From the NCBI GenBank assembly GCA_030849065.1, contig JASAON010001428.1, forward strand, positions 1 through 25,255: DNA of 25,255 nucleotides, written 5' to 3'. The notes below the pieces were generated by a model. It made no database searches, was not told the origin of the DNA, and worked only from the letters and a program-made list of their open reading frames with translations. The position numbers were made by a program, and so were the translations under genes. This stretch comes from Jaenimonas drosophilae (taxonomy: Eukaryota > Euglenozoa > Kinetoplastea > Trypanosomatida > Trypanosomatidae). Below, piece by piece: positions 10,252-21,716 of the stretch (positions are counted from its first letter, which is position 1; each line of letters begins with the position of its first letter).

Positions 10252-11532
10252 TTAAAATAATAAATATATCAAATAAAAATATAATAAAACTATTGTCGTT
10301 GTAATAAAATATATATATATATCATTTATAGACAAGTCTAATCGCATATATTTATCTAATCATATAAAAGAATAATAAGATAAACATATATATATATATA
10401 TTGATGATACAAAAACACTTAATACTACGATATAAAAACATAATACATATATAAATGATAATGACATCAAACCATATAATACAAAAATATCTATATAAAA
10501 TAATAACATAAAAGGGAAATCTATATTAAATAAAAATAAACCTAAAAATAATGAACTTCATACACTAACACCAAAAAACGATGTCAATATTAAAAATACA
10601 CGCATACCATAGTTATCATACATATATCCTATTACTAAAAACATAAATGATGAACTTATAATATGAGATAAATTACAAAATATTATTATTCCTATAAATA
10701 ATAAATCATTATGTCATAATAATATAAGACCTATACCAGTGTGTATTACAGATCAATTCGCTACTATCTTTTTATAATCAGGGGTGAATAGTAATGCTAT
10801 TGCTATAAAAGTTAAACCTAATATAACGATACTATCTATAAATCCTAAAAATCATATAGATATTTGATTAAAACTCATATATAAAAATTTGAAAACACCA
10901 AAAAAGCCTATCTTTAATACAACACTTGCTAATAATATACTCATTTCTGTAGTGACTTCTACATGCATTTCAGGTAACCATACATGGAAAGGCCATATTG
11001 GGTATTTTATTGCAAACATTACAAATAATATTAATCAAATGTAAATTGATAAATACAAGCTATCAAAAAACGCTACATCTGAGAAAGATTGCAAATTTAA
11101 TATATTAAAATGAAATATTATTATTATACATGCTATGATACACATTACAGAGCTTATAGAGCTAAAAATAACTAAATAAAAAATAGCAAATATAAATCTA
11201 TTATTAAAATTAAAAAAAAGACTTACAAAACATATTGGGAAAAATAAACTTTCAAACAATATCATAAAACATGCGAAGTCATCAATTAATATAATAAATA
11301 CAACATTTAAATATATATAATAATATGTTATTATTATTAAAAAATACTTACTATACGAGACTATTTTTTTTGATAACAAAAATATTAAAAAATACATTAT
11401 TAAGCCCATAAAAAATATAAATCACACATGCATATAACTGAAATATATATTAATATATACAAAATTAAAATCTATAATTAAACAAAAACTATAATTTATA
11501 AATAAATATAATAATGCATTGAAATTTATCAA
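10252..11532 (-). CDS. ND4: NADH dehydrogenase subunit 4
   Basis: Proton-pumping membrane subunit of complex I. One minus-strand frame is open from about 11568 to the TAA at 10252-10254 with TGA as Trp. A diagnostic antiporter-family stretch reads WPFHVWLPEMHVEV at about residue 180, followed by TTEMSILLASVVLK, with the Glu/Lys pattern of ND4. The remainder is hydrophobic helices; the length of about 425-437 residues is usual for kinetoplastid ND4. The start is uncertain: no in-frame ATG occurs before FSYMHVWF, so TTG at 11532 (or a nearby ATT/ATA codon) is proposed. No frameshift or purine-rich editing block is seen. Confidence 0.92.
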
Positions 11533-11670
11533 AAAATTTAATAAAATAACAATTAATTTAAACAAATTTTATTTAATTACTTTAATTTAATTTTATCCTT
11601 ACATTTTGACTGTGTCGTGTGTGGGTTATTGGTTACTGTTTTGTTTTTTTCTTATATATATATTAATAAT
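11533..11670. other. Spacer between ND4 and CR4
   Basis: The 5' flanks of ND4 (minus) and CR4 (plus) meet here. A mixed patch with TTTTGACTGTGTCGTGTGTG at about 11602-11621 is not explained; it may be the 5' end of the CR4 pre-mRNA. No gene is recognised. Confidence 0.4.
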
Positions 11671-11679
11671 TATAAATCA

Positions 11680-11890
11680 TTAAAATAGGGAGAGGGAAGG
11701 GGAAGGGGGGTTTGTTTGAGTTTGGGGGGGAGAGGTGGATTTGGGGGAAGGTTTGGGGAAGAGGGTCGAATTTTTGTAGGTGGGTTAGGTTTGGGGTTTG
11801 GGATGGGAGAAAGTGGGGGGTAAGGTGGTGAGACTGTTGGTGGAGAGAGGCTTGGGGATTTTTGGGATTTTGAGCGGAAAAACTTTTTAT
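11680..11890 (+). CDS. CR4: Pan-edited CR4 (G4) cryptogene
   Basis: Strongly G-rich plus-strand block (runs of 5 to 7 G) of about 200 bp lying between ND4 and COI, where all trypanosomatid maxicircles carry CR4/G4. It has no readable protein, as expected for a pan-edited mRNA. The strand is assigned from the G-rich side, the same as COI. The edited product of CR4 is poorly defined, probably a membrane protein; no function is assigned here. Limits are approximate. Confidence 0.72.
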
Positions 11891-11955
11891 TATTCTATAA
11901 ATTTTTTAAATGATATTAAATATTAATATTAATAAAAAACTATTACACTAAAAAT

Positions 11956-13595
<1,640 letters not shown>

Positions 13596-13605
<10 letters not shown>

Positions 13606-14640
13606 ATAGACAATAACTGTGTTACACAAAAAGAATTATATTGATTATAGAATATTGAATAACTTCGGATATCATATAATACTAATTCGATACACATATC
13701 AAAAAACATATTTAAAAATAAAAAATCTTTTAAAAAAAAACCGAAAAAACAAACTATAAATAATATTAATAAAAATGTGAATACAAAAAATACATCGAAA
13801 TACATAAATTTAAAGAATATTATTGTTGATGGCGTTAATGTATAACAATTTCTACTGTATGTTATAAAAAGTCAATAAATATAATAAGAAAAAAACACAT
13901 GCATTCCATAAGATAAAAATATAAATCCAAAAAATAGACTGATAACGAAAAACAATAATAAAAAAACAAAATTCAATACAAATATAAAACAAAAAAAACC
14001 TTGTACAAAATTAAATACAAAACCGAAATATAATAATAAAAAACATATAAAATCTATATACACTATATCACACATTAAAAATGAAAAATATAAATCGAAA
14101 TTAAAAAATAAAAAATCGAATATGATTATAAATAAACAACGTATTACAAAAAATATAAAGCAGAATAAAAAACATATAACAAAATAAAATAAGCAAAATA
14201 AATAAGAACAAAATATTATATTAAATATAAATAAAATTCCGAAAAATGTTGTCATAGAACTTGAAAATGAAATGAAATCAAAAAATATATATAATGTTAT
14301 AAATGTTAGAAATTCTAAAAAATACATTATATAACTTATACCAAAAGAGAAAAAAAAACATATAAAATTGTATAGTATATATATAAAATATATAAAATAA
14401 CCTGTATATAGAGATGTCAAATTATATTGGCCAAAAAAATTTATAAATAATAGCACAAAAACAAAACTAAAAAATATTCGCAAAAAAAAACCTAATATGA
14501 ATACAAATATAAATGTAATACATACAACAAAATCAAATACAAAATCATATAAAATAAAATCTAAATCGAATCATCATAAAATAAAGTCATAACTTCTAAT
14601 ACATAATAAATCAAAAACACGACTCAGTCCTTCTTTCCCC
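13596..14640 (-). CDS. MURF2: MURF2, kinetoplastid maxicircle protein, 5'-edited
   Basis: Hydrophobic protein of unknown function, unique to kinetoplastid maxicircles. The minus-strand frame is open from about 14640 down to TAA at 13596-13598, with TGA as Trp. The N-terminal encoded part reads FDLLCIRSYDFILWWFDLDF, a strongly conserved MURF2 signature. It lies downstream of COII and convergent with COI, as in other maxicircles, and about 348 residues is the usual size. No start codon is encoded: the 5' end is the purine-rich GGGGAAAGAAGGACTGAG (14640-14623), the typical MURF2 pre-edited domain where U insertion creates the AUG. I did not find its guide RNA in this window. The 5' coordinate is approximate. 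Confidence 0.9.
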
Positions 14641-14650
14641 TTTATTATTT

Positions 14651-14665
14651 GTAGATTACATACCT
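14651..14665 (-). ncRNA. gCOII: cis guide sequence for COII editing (in the COII 3' UTR)
   Basis: The minus-strand sequence AGGTATGTAATCTAC starts at the last base of the COII stop codon. It pairs perfectly over 15 positions (two G-U pairs) with the predicted edited COII site GUAGAUUGUAUACCU and specifies all four inserted U. A guide located in cis in the COII 3' UTR is the known arrangement in Leishmania and Trypanosoma. Here the pairing is visible directly. Confidence 0.92.
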
Positions 14666-15293
14666 TATATAAAACATATTACAATTGGCATAAATCCATG
14701 TAAAACACCACACAATTCACTACATTGACCGTAAATGGTTGCATTGTTTGATGAGAATAATATGATTTCATTACATCTTCCAGGTTCTCTACTTTTACAC
14801 CTAAACTAGACAATGCGAATGAATGTATTACATCTACTGCTGATAACCATAATTTATAAATTACTAAACTTAAAAGTGTTAATACATGATTACATTGTAA
14901 TAATCTTAAATCACCAATCATGTAGTCACTCTCTAATATTAAATTACTAAATATAGTTGTTTCACCAAATATAAAATATACTCAATACCATTGAAAACCT
15001 ACTACTTTACATATATCGAAACTTACAAAATTTAAACATCCGAAATATAATAGTAAACATAATCGTAACAATAAACATAATACAAACATACCACCTATTG
15101 TGAATCAATAAGCATCTAAAAATTTTGAACTTGTAAAGTCCCATGTACAATATACATTATTTATTTTTGATACTAATAGAAATGATGAGAAATATAATGT
15201 GCACATCCATATACAAACAAAACACACAAAAGATAATAAAACTATTACTGCATCCATTAAAAATATCATTCAAAAAGATAAAATAAAAGCCAT
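14665..15293 (-). CDS. COII: Cytochrome c oxidase subunit II, edited frameshift
   Basis: CuA-bearing subunit of complex IV. It starts at ATG 15293 ([18 protein letters not shown]), with two N-terminal membrane helices, then [29 protein letters not shown] and [15 protein letters not shown]. There the encoded frame shifts. The downstream frame gives [24 protein letters not shown] and MPIVICFI, ending at TAA 14665-14667; it carries the CuA ligands (CSELC and the following His). Four inserted U at 14786-14788 join the frames as V-D-C-I-P-G, giving 210 residues, the family length. The cis guide lies at 14651-14665. The start codon abuts that of divergent ND1 with no gap. Confidence 0.96.
14780..14792 (-). 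other. COII four-U insertion editing site (frameshift)
   Basis: The genomic minus strand reads GTAGAGAACCTGG. Unedited translation gives VENLEDV and runs out of frame. Adding UU, U and U after successive purines gives GUAGAUUGUAUACCUGG, restoring V-D-C-I-P-G. This is the universally conserved kinetoplastid COII editing site, and its guide in the 3' UTR matches it exactly. Confidence 0.93.
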
Positions 15294-16238
15294 TTGTTTT
15301 TTTGCTTTGATATATTTTTAATTATTATTATTTTTATTTTAGTTGTTCTTGTCTTGACCGGATTTGTTAGTTTATGTGAAAGGAGGGTTATGGCTATGGT
15401 TCAGTTAAGGATTGGTCCAGCACTTTTTTTATTTGGATTATTGACTCCTATTACTGATGGTGTTAAACTTTTTATTAAATTTGTTTTGTTTGTAGTTAAT
15501 GTTGATGCTTTTTATCTTCTTAGCGGTATTATTATTACATGTTACAGTATGTTTATTGCTTGGTTTTTTTTTCCTATTGGGTTTATTGTTTTGTTTGATA
15601 GTGGATTTACTATAATTTTATTACTTGTATTGCACTCAATATCAAACGTTTTTGGAGTTTTTATGGTTGGGTGTTTCTTATTTACTAGTTGTTTTGTTTA
15701 CTTGGCTGCTATGCGTACCTTATTTTTTTCAATAATATCTGAAAGTGCTATTATGTTTGTTTTTTTGGTGTGTTTTTTACTAGACTATTTTAGCTTTCTT
15801 GGTATTAAAGATGCGTGTGTTGGACAATTATTGTCGAGTAACTTTTATATTGTTGGGTTACTTTTTACTGGAATATTTTGGGTTTGCTTGTTATTGGATG
15901 GTTTGAAATTACCCTTTGATTTTATGGAGTGTGAAAGTGAATTAGTAGCTGGACTTGTTACAGAGTTGTCTGGTGTTTTTTTTGTTATTTACTCGGTTAT
16001 GGAGATAAATCATCTTTTATTAAATACTATACTATTTGCTTCTTTATGTTTTGGTGGTCTTTTTATATGCTTTAAAGCTATTATTATACTTATTGTTTTT
16101 TTCTTTTATCCTCGTGTTATAGGATTTAGACTTAAAATTACAACAGCACAATCTTTCATAATGCTTTTTTTATTATTTGTTTCTTTTTTCTTACTAAATT
16201 GACTTACTTTTACAAAAGTATTATCTGTTTTATTATAA
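15294..16238 (+). CDS. ND1: NADH dehydrogenase subunit 1
   Basis: Quinone-site membrane subunit of complex I. The frame starts with TTG at 15294 (read as Met, MFFCFDIFLIIIIF), the base after the divergent COII ATG. It runs through a TGA-Trp at 16200-16202 to TAA at 16236-16238, giving 314 residues. Family motifs are in order: CERRVMAMVQLRIGP (Glu29), LTPITDGVKLFIKF, and LPFDFMECESELVAGL near residue 207 with the acidic quinone-loop residues. The extension after the TGA reads WLTFTKVLSVLL, hydrophobic and expected for the family C-terminus. Unedited. The TTG start is chosen because the N-terminus before ERR has the normal length. Confidence 0.96.
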
Positions 16239-16335
16239 AATAAATATTTTTTAATATCTAAAACTTACATACAATAATATAAACGACAATATACTATCTA
16301 AAGAAAATAGAAAAAAGAATAACATACACGTTACA
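16239..16335. other. Spacer between ND1 and CR3
   Basis: AT-rich intergenic sequence after the ND1 stop. It probably holds the ND1 3' UTR and the 3' end of the oppositely transcribed CR3. No other feature is seen. Confidence 0.4.
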
Positions 16336-16400
16336 AAGCCTATATATATCACAAACAAATCCCCCTCCCACTCCTCAACTGTCTCTCAAAATTTTAAAAT
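16336..16400 (-). CDS. CR3: Pan-edited CR3 (G3) cryptogene
   Basis: A short C-rich patch on the plus strand (CCCCCTCCCACTCC), hence G-rich on the minus strand, between ND1 and ND2/MURF1, the standard position of CR3/G3. At roughly 60 bp it is the smallest cryptogene block here. It abuts, and may overlap, the upstream end of the ND2 frame. Product unknown. The block is so short that it could be a decayed remnant. Confidence 0.6.
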
Positions 16401-16406
16401 CCATAT

Positions 16407-17732
16407 TTGTTTTTATATCTTATTCATATTTTTATATTTCTTATCCTATATAGCTTTATTATCTTATGCGATTATGTTAGCTTACTTCATTTATCGTTTG
16501 ACATTGTTTGATTGGTGGTTATAAACGTACTTATTTTAACTGTATTAGACTCGTATATCTGCTTTATTTTTTTAATTCTTTTTCTTTTTTGTTTTTTTTT
16601 ATTATTCTGTTTTCTTACATTTGATACAAGGTTTTTATTTATGATTATTATTTTACAATACGTTTGCATATTTTTGTTTTTATATACAGTTCATATTATT
16701 TTTATATCAGTTATGTTTGAATTGTTTAGTTTGTTATTATTTGTTTTATTATTATCTAGTAGATTTGGCTATAAAATTTTAGTTTTATGGTACTATTATA
16801 TGATAAACCTAATTAACTTTCTTCTTTTATTTATTCTATTATACTATATGATTTTAGGGTACTGTTATTATTTGTGTGATTTTTGTTTTTTAGTGTTTGA
16901 CGAAGAATGGCTTGGGGTTTTATGTGTTTGCTTTATACTTTTAGTACTATTTAAACTATATATTGCAGTATTAATTACATTCATGGAACAATTATATATT
17001 AGACTAGGTATTTTTGTGTTTATTTATATGCTTACGTTTTATGTATTATTTTGCTTTATTTTGATTATTTTATTAATCTGCTTTGTTTACTTCTATATTA
17101 TAGTTATTAAAATTGTCATTTTTCAATGTTGCACTTGTGTTATAATTGGTCTTAATAGCTTTGCTATTGTTAGTTTATTATTTGTGCTGAGTGTAAATAA
17201 TTTTTGCTTTTTATTTCTTGTTTTTGTATCTACTAAAAATTATATTTTCTATATGTATTTGAATTTTCACCTAGTTTATAGTTGTAGTTTAGTTTTACTT
17301 ATAATTATCTACTATTTTTTTGTTATATATAATATGTTTGATTTCAAATATAATGAGAACTATTTCTTGATTAACTTTATTTTTTTTAGTTTTTTTAATA
17401 ATTTATGCATCAGTATTATTCTATCATGTCTCTTTTTATGTATTGGTGCTATACCTGTTGTTTTTGGTTTTTTTTTGAAAGTTTTTTGTTTATTATTACA
17501 CCTTAGCTATCTGGGCATCTGTATCATTTTTTTTTCTATTATATGGCTTATTATTATTTATATTTTTTATTTTAGATTAATAGTTAATATTTTCATATTT
17601 TCTTATCAATTTATTGGGTTTTGAGTTTCTAGATTGCATATTATAAATTTCACGAACACATTATTTTTTTTGTGTTTTTTTATATTTATACTGTTTTTTG
17701 ATATTTTAAACTTATTTGATTTAATACTTTAA
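16407..17732 (+). CDS. ND2: NADH dehydrogenase subunit 2 (MURF1)
   Basis: Very hydrophobic predicted membrane protein, classed in kinetoplastids as MURF1 and regarded as divergent ND2 of complex I. The frame is open from 16398 to TAA at 17730-17732, with two TGA read as Trp (16509 and 17622). Membrane helices fill nearly the whole length. IGAIPVVFGFFLKVFCLLL in the C-terminal third resembles the lysine-bearing helix of ND2. The assignment rests mainly on position between CR3 and ATP6 and on strand. The start is uncertain: TTG at 16407 gives about 441 residues, near the usual MURF1 length; TTG at 16512 would give 406. It ends 2 bp before the convergent ATP6. Confidence 0.85.
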
Positions 17733-17734
17733 CT

Positions 17735-18439
17735 TTAATGGAATGTTAACACTAATAAAAAATCCATAATTAATTGCATTATCATATTACAAAATATAAA
17801 AATTTGTAATAATGCGCAAAACATATCTAAACCATATAAAAATAAATAAAATATTAAACAAAATATAAAAGCGAATGAAAAAATTAATAATAACAGTATA
17901 TCGCATACGGCGAAAAATATAAAAAATACGATAAAAAAATAAATAAAATCACAAAACATTAACATTAAAAAATGTGAAGATAATAAATTACAAAACATAC
18001 GTAAAAATGTTGATATACATCTACACAATAGAGAAAAACATTCTAATATACATAATAAATATCTCAAAAAAAATACATCCATAAAAGAGTCTCCTACTAA
18101 TAAACTACTAAATAAAATAAAATCTAACAAAAAACAAAAACAAAATAAAAATGCCATATAATACATAAAAACTATACAAAATAATATATATATATTTAAA
18201 TAAGAAATACAATAATAAACAATAAGACTATAAAAATTAAATAAAACAAATCAGATACATAAAAAAACACATAATCCGATAAATAAATAACAATCGAATA
18301 ATGCATACATACACTCTGATAAAATAACAGAAAAACAATTGAAATATATAAAAAAAACTAATCTAGATCACAACATATAAATTAAATTCATGAATAAACG
18401 TAAAACTAACAAATCACTAAAAAATAAATAAAAAAACAT
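17735..18439 (-). CDS. A6: ATP synthase subunit a (ATP6), apparently unedited
   Basis: Membrane subunit a of the F1Fo ATP synthase, forming the proton path. A single minus-strand frame runs from ATG at 18439 (MFFYLFFSDLLVLRLF) to the stop at 17735-17737, 234 residues. The C-terminal part has the kinetoplastid motifs LVGDSFMDVFFLRYLL, CISTFLRMFCNLLSSHFLML (conserved Arg in the proton path) and IFCNMIMQLIMDFLL. The N-terminal part reads WSRLVFFIYFNC, CYLFIGLCVFLCIWFVLFNF and YYCISYLN, matching the edited part of A6 in other species. Here that part is encoded in T-rich DNA with no G-rich block and no frameshift, so the 5' editing domain appears to be lost. TGA codes for Trp at least twice. Confidence 0.93.
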
Positions 18440-18481
18440 ATTTTAATATTATATTTTTTCTTTATTATTTTTATACTATAT

Positions 18482-19568
18482 TTAATCTAATCGACATACA
18501 ACTAACATAAATAATAACAATACTCAAAACTGCAATTCCATTCATATTGGGTATGCTAAAATTACATATAAAGCTAAAAAACCGCTCATAAATATACTAT
18601 AAAAAAGTACTAATGAATATGTAAATCATAATAATGAACTTCTACAGTATACAAATCACAATATACAATTTAATATAAATAAAAATATTGCAAATAATAA
18701 TATGACCATTAATAATAAACCCATAAATTTGTCTGGTACTGCTTTTAAGAATCCGAACAAAAAAAGAAAAAATCATTCTGGCAATATCTTATCTGATGTT
18801 TTTAATGTATCTACTATAACTCAAGATTCTTCGTGGAACACAAAGTATCAGTTTATAAACACAAAGTACATAACACAAAATAATATAAAAAATGCTAAAA
18901 ACATATCTCTTAAATAAAATCACATACAAAAACATAAACGCTCACAATAAAAAGCAAATCTATCACAAAATCCATCAGAACTCATAAAATAATGTAAACA
19001 AAATAGATGTAAAAATATAACTAATATTAATACAAATGGCAATAACACATGTAGCACATGTAATTTTAATAATGTGAAATCATTAATAAATTCACTTCCC
19101 CATATTCAATAACATAATCATGTTCCGATGACTGGCACTGTTGCTAATATATTACTAAAAACAGTTAAACCTCAATAAGACATCATTGTACATGGCAAAA
19201 CATAACCAATAAATGCAATAATAATTATAAATACAAATATTACAAAACCTACGGCCCATACTAATATATGAGTATCGAATAATATTACTAATACTATACA
19301 TTTAAAAATATGTACATATAATAAAAAGTATAATAATGATGTAAAACAAATATGAACACTTCTTATTACAAATCCTAAATCAAAATCCCATAAAAATAAA
19401 ACGAAATATCAATTTGTGCATACAAAACAACTAAAAAATAATCATGCAAGACATACTCCACATATAATCTGCATACATATAAAAAAACCTAAACTAAAAC
19501 CTACTCCATATATTCGAAGTAAACATCCTGATGTTAAAAGACCCTTTCTCTTTTCTCCGCTTTTAGTA
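18482..19568 (-). CDS. CYb: Apocytochrome b, 5'-edited
   Basis: Central heme-binding subunit of complex III. Minus-strand frame ends in VVCRLD and TAA at 18482-18484. Visible motifs: LLRIYGVGFSLGFFICMQII near the N-terminus, heme-ligand histidines in LLYVHIFKC and LKLHVLHVLLPF, YWGLTVFSNI, and the Qo-site PEW in KILPEWFFLFLFGFLKAVPD. TGA is used for Trp repeatedly. No start codon is encoded. The 5' end is the purine-rich pre-edited domain AAAGCGGAGAAAAGAGAAAGG (19566-19546) just before GTCTTTTAACATCAGG; it closely resembles the edited CYb domain of Leishmania and Crithidia, where about 39 U create the N-terminus and AUG. The true 5' end of the reading frame depends on editing. Confidence 0.95.
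19540..19568 (-). other. CYb 5' pre-edited domain
   Basis: Purine-only stretch with one C (AAAGCGGAGAAAAGAGAAAG then GGTC), the hallmark of the CYb 5' editing domain in Leishmania and Crithidia. U insertion here supplies the initiator AUG and the first 15-20 residues. Guides for it were not identified in this window. Confidence 0.85.
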
Positions 19569-19609
19569 GTTTTTGAGTTAATTTATTGAATGTTTTTAAG
19601 ATCTTAACT

Positions 19610-20476
19610 TTAATAACATAAATATACACATACTAATATATCGAAATATACAAATCTTAATAAAAAAAACCAAACACAATCTACGAAATGCCAATACAAA
19701 ACACAAATATATAAAAATACAAAACGTGTATCCATACATAAAAAATTAAATAATCTACCAAAACATATAAATAATAAAAGTAAACCTAGTAAGACATGTG
19801 AAAAATGTAACAAATCTATAACAAATAAAATAGATCCAAAAATACCACAACTACATGTCACAAATAATAAAGCAAACTCTCATAACTGGTTTCATAAAAA
19901 TAAAAATCCAAATAAAAGACTACATCATAAAACAAAAACACAACACAAAAAAAAACGGAATCAAAAGCAAAATAAACAAAAATTACAAAATAAACCACTT
20001 ACAAATAAAAACATTGTATTAATTAATAAATTAAATACATCTAAATAAAATCAATAAAAACAAAAACCATAGTCACACAATAAACATACAAATAGTAAAG
20101 GCATACAAAAAACAGAACAAAATTCACATACCATAAATAATACATAACCGAATACAATGTAAAAGAAAGAACAAAATAATACTAATTCACTAAATACGAA
20201 CCACATAAAACAATACTGTATGCAACGTATTAAACATACAAAATCAAAAATACCTCTTAAAAAATCTACAAACAAATCTACAAATAAAACAAATATACAA
20301 AAACCTAAACATAAACAAAAAAATAAAAAACACATATCTACAAAACAAAAACAACCAAAACATAGACACATAAATCCAAATACACAAAATAATCAATATA
20401 CTATGCATATTGCTGGTAAAGATAAAAATACAAAAACACCGCTTACACCTACAAATATTACTCTAAAAAAAAACAA
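19610..20476 (-). CDS. COIII: Cytochrome c oxidase subunit III
   Basis: Membrane subunit of complex IV. One minus-strand frame, with TGA as Trp, ends at 19610. Family motifs: [39 protein letters not shown], the conserved [14 protein letters not shown], and [19 protein letters not shown] near the C-terminus. The encoded frame begins only about 8 residues before VGVSG (LFFFRVIF). No ATG is present, so TTG at 20476 (288 residues) or the preceding ATT is used as provisional start. In L. tarentolae this 5' end is edited; here no obvious purine-rich pre-edited block is visible, only AGTAAAAACACAAAAATTTTG, so editing is uncertain. The 5' end lies 25 bp from the ND7 stop. Confidence 0.93.
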
Positions 20477-20501
20477 AATTTTTGTGTTTTTACTATTACA
20501 T

Positions 20502-21636
20502 TTATCTATCAACAGAACCAAATACTACATCTATATTACCTATTATGGCTACTAAATCATGTAATAAAAAACCTCTCAATATAACATCTAATAAGCATAT
20601 ATGTATAAAATCTGCGCAACGTATTCTTAACCTAGATAAAAAACCATAACAAAAACATAAAAATAAACTATACTCACCTTTGGGGTGTTCTACTGTAGCA
20701 AAAGATATACCTGGTAAAAACACACACCATAGGCTATAAAATAACATAATTATAGTTTCAATTGTAACATCTACATACAAATAATCAAATAAACAAACAA
20801 ATCCAAAACAGAAAAAACCAACAAAAAAACATTGTTTCAATATTAACATACTCATCCTCATATCAAATAATCTTAAAAACATTCTATCGAAAGCATCTCC
20901 ACATATACAAAAGCAATAGTCAAAAACACATATAAAGTATAACTCGTAACAACTATATAAACGGACATCCCATACCATACCCAAAGATCTAGAAAGAACT
21001 CCACTTATACTGTTAAAACAAAGATCATAAACATCAAAAAAAGCTAGTCCTCTCAATCTCAAATAAAATAATCTATTACCAATTAACAATAAATCATATA
21101 TATCTATAACAAATAAACAAGAAATACATAGAATTAATAAGAAATCTATGAATCCGAACACAAAATCATCTAATAGACCAATAAGACACATAAATGCTAG
21201 ATGCATTCTACATCCACAGCATAAATCAAAAAATGTCATTAATTTATCTCTTTCTTCAAAAGATCATAGCAATGGTGACAAACACCCTAAATCCATAACC
21301 ATACAAGCTATACATAATAAACCGTTAAATGTTCTTGTAAATTCTAACATTAAAAGACGCATGAATGCACACCTTATAGAAATACAACATCTTACCATGT
21401 ATTCAAAACATAAAGATAATAAATGTTCATTACATACTACACTTACATAATCTTCTTCTCGGTAAACATTGTTCAACTGTTTTATATTCACATAACTTTT
21501 CAGTCCCTCTATGTAAATAACCTATAATAACATCAATATATGAAATAAATTCTCCTGAAAAATATAATAAACAACATAAAACACCATGGGCGGCTGGATG
21601 CTGTGGTCCGAATGTAAACCGATAAATAAAAATGCC
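20502..21636 (-). CDS. ND7: NADH dehydrogenase subunit 7, with edited frameshift
   Basis: Complex I 49-kDa-type subunit of the peripheral arm, lining the quinone pocket. It is encoded in two frames. The 5' frame (about 21636-21460) reads [20 protein letters not shown], then [20 protein letters not shown] and [12 protein letters not shown]. The 3' frame (about 21452-20502) begins [14 protein letters not shown], continues through [20 protein letters not shown] and ends [13 protein letters not shown] with TAA at 20502-20504. The frames are joined by the editing site at 21451-21463. The start is uncertain: a single U between A and G of AAAAAAGGGC (about 21631-21640) would create AUG-GGC-ATT in frame with [14 protein letters not shown] follows 25 bp downstream. 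Confidence 0.94.
21451..21463 (-). other. ND7 internal frameshift editing domain
   Basis: Genomic minus strand CCGAGAAGAAGATTATG bridges two frames. Inserting eight U (1, 4, 1 and 2 at successive positions) gives codons for P-Y-F-D-R-L-D-Y, joining VEQCLP to DYVSV. The guide at 6707-6736 pairs with this edited form without mismatch. It corresponds to the known FS domain of Leishmania ND7. Confidence 0.9.
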
Positions 21637-21640
21637 CTTT

Positions 21641-21716
21641 TTTATGCTTTTATTGTAATCGTGTGTAGGTGTAATTGTTACTATATTATAATATTATATT
21701 TTTATTATACAACATA
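21641..21716. other. Spacer between divergent ND7 and MURF5
   Basis: About 75 bp carrying the 5' ends of ND7 (minus) and MURF5 (plus). The pattern GTGTGTAGGTGTAATTGTTA at 21661-21680 is unusual for this AT-rich DNA, but I cannot assign it. Confidence 0.4.

Noticed and set aside
18702..18917. Plus-strand 71-residue frame
   Set aside because: Shadow of CYb on the opposite strand; CYb has clear family motifs over the same bases. The same holds for the frames at 8888-9079, 20220-20555 and 21148-21450 opposite ND5, COIII and ND7.
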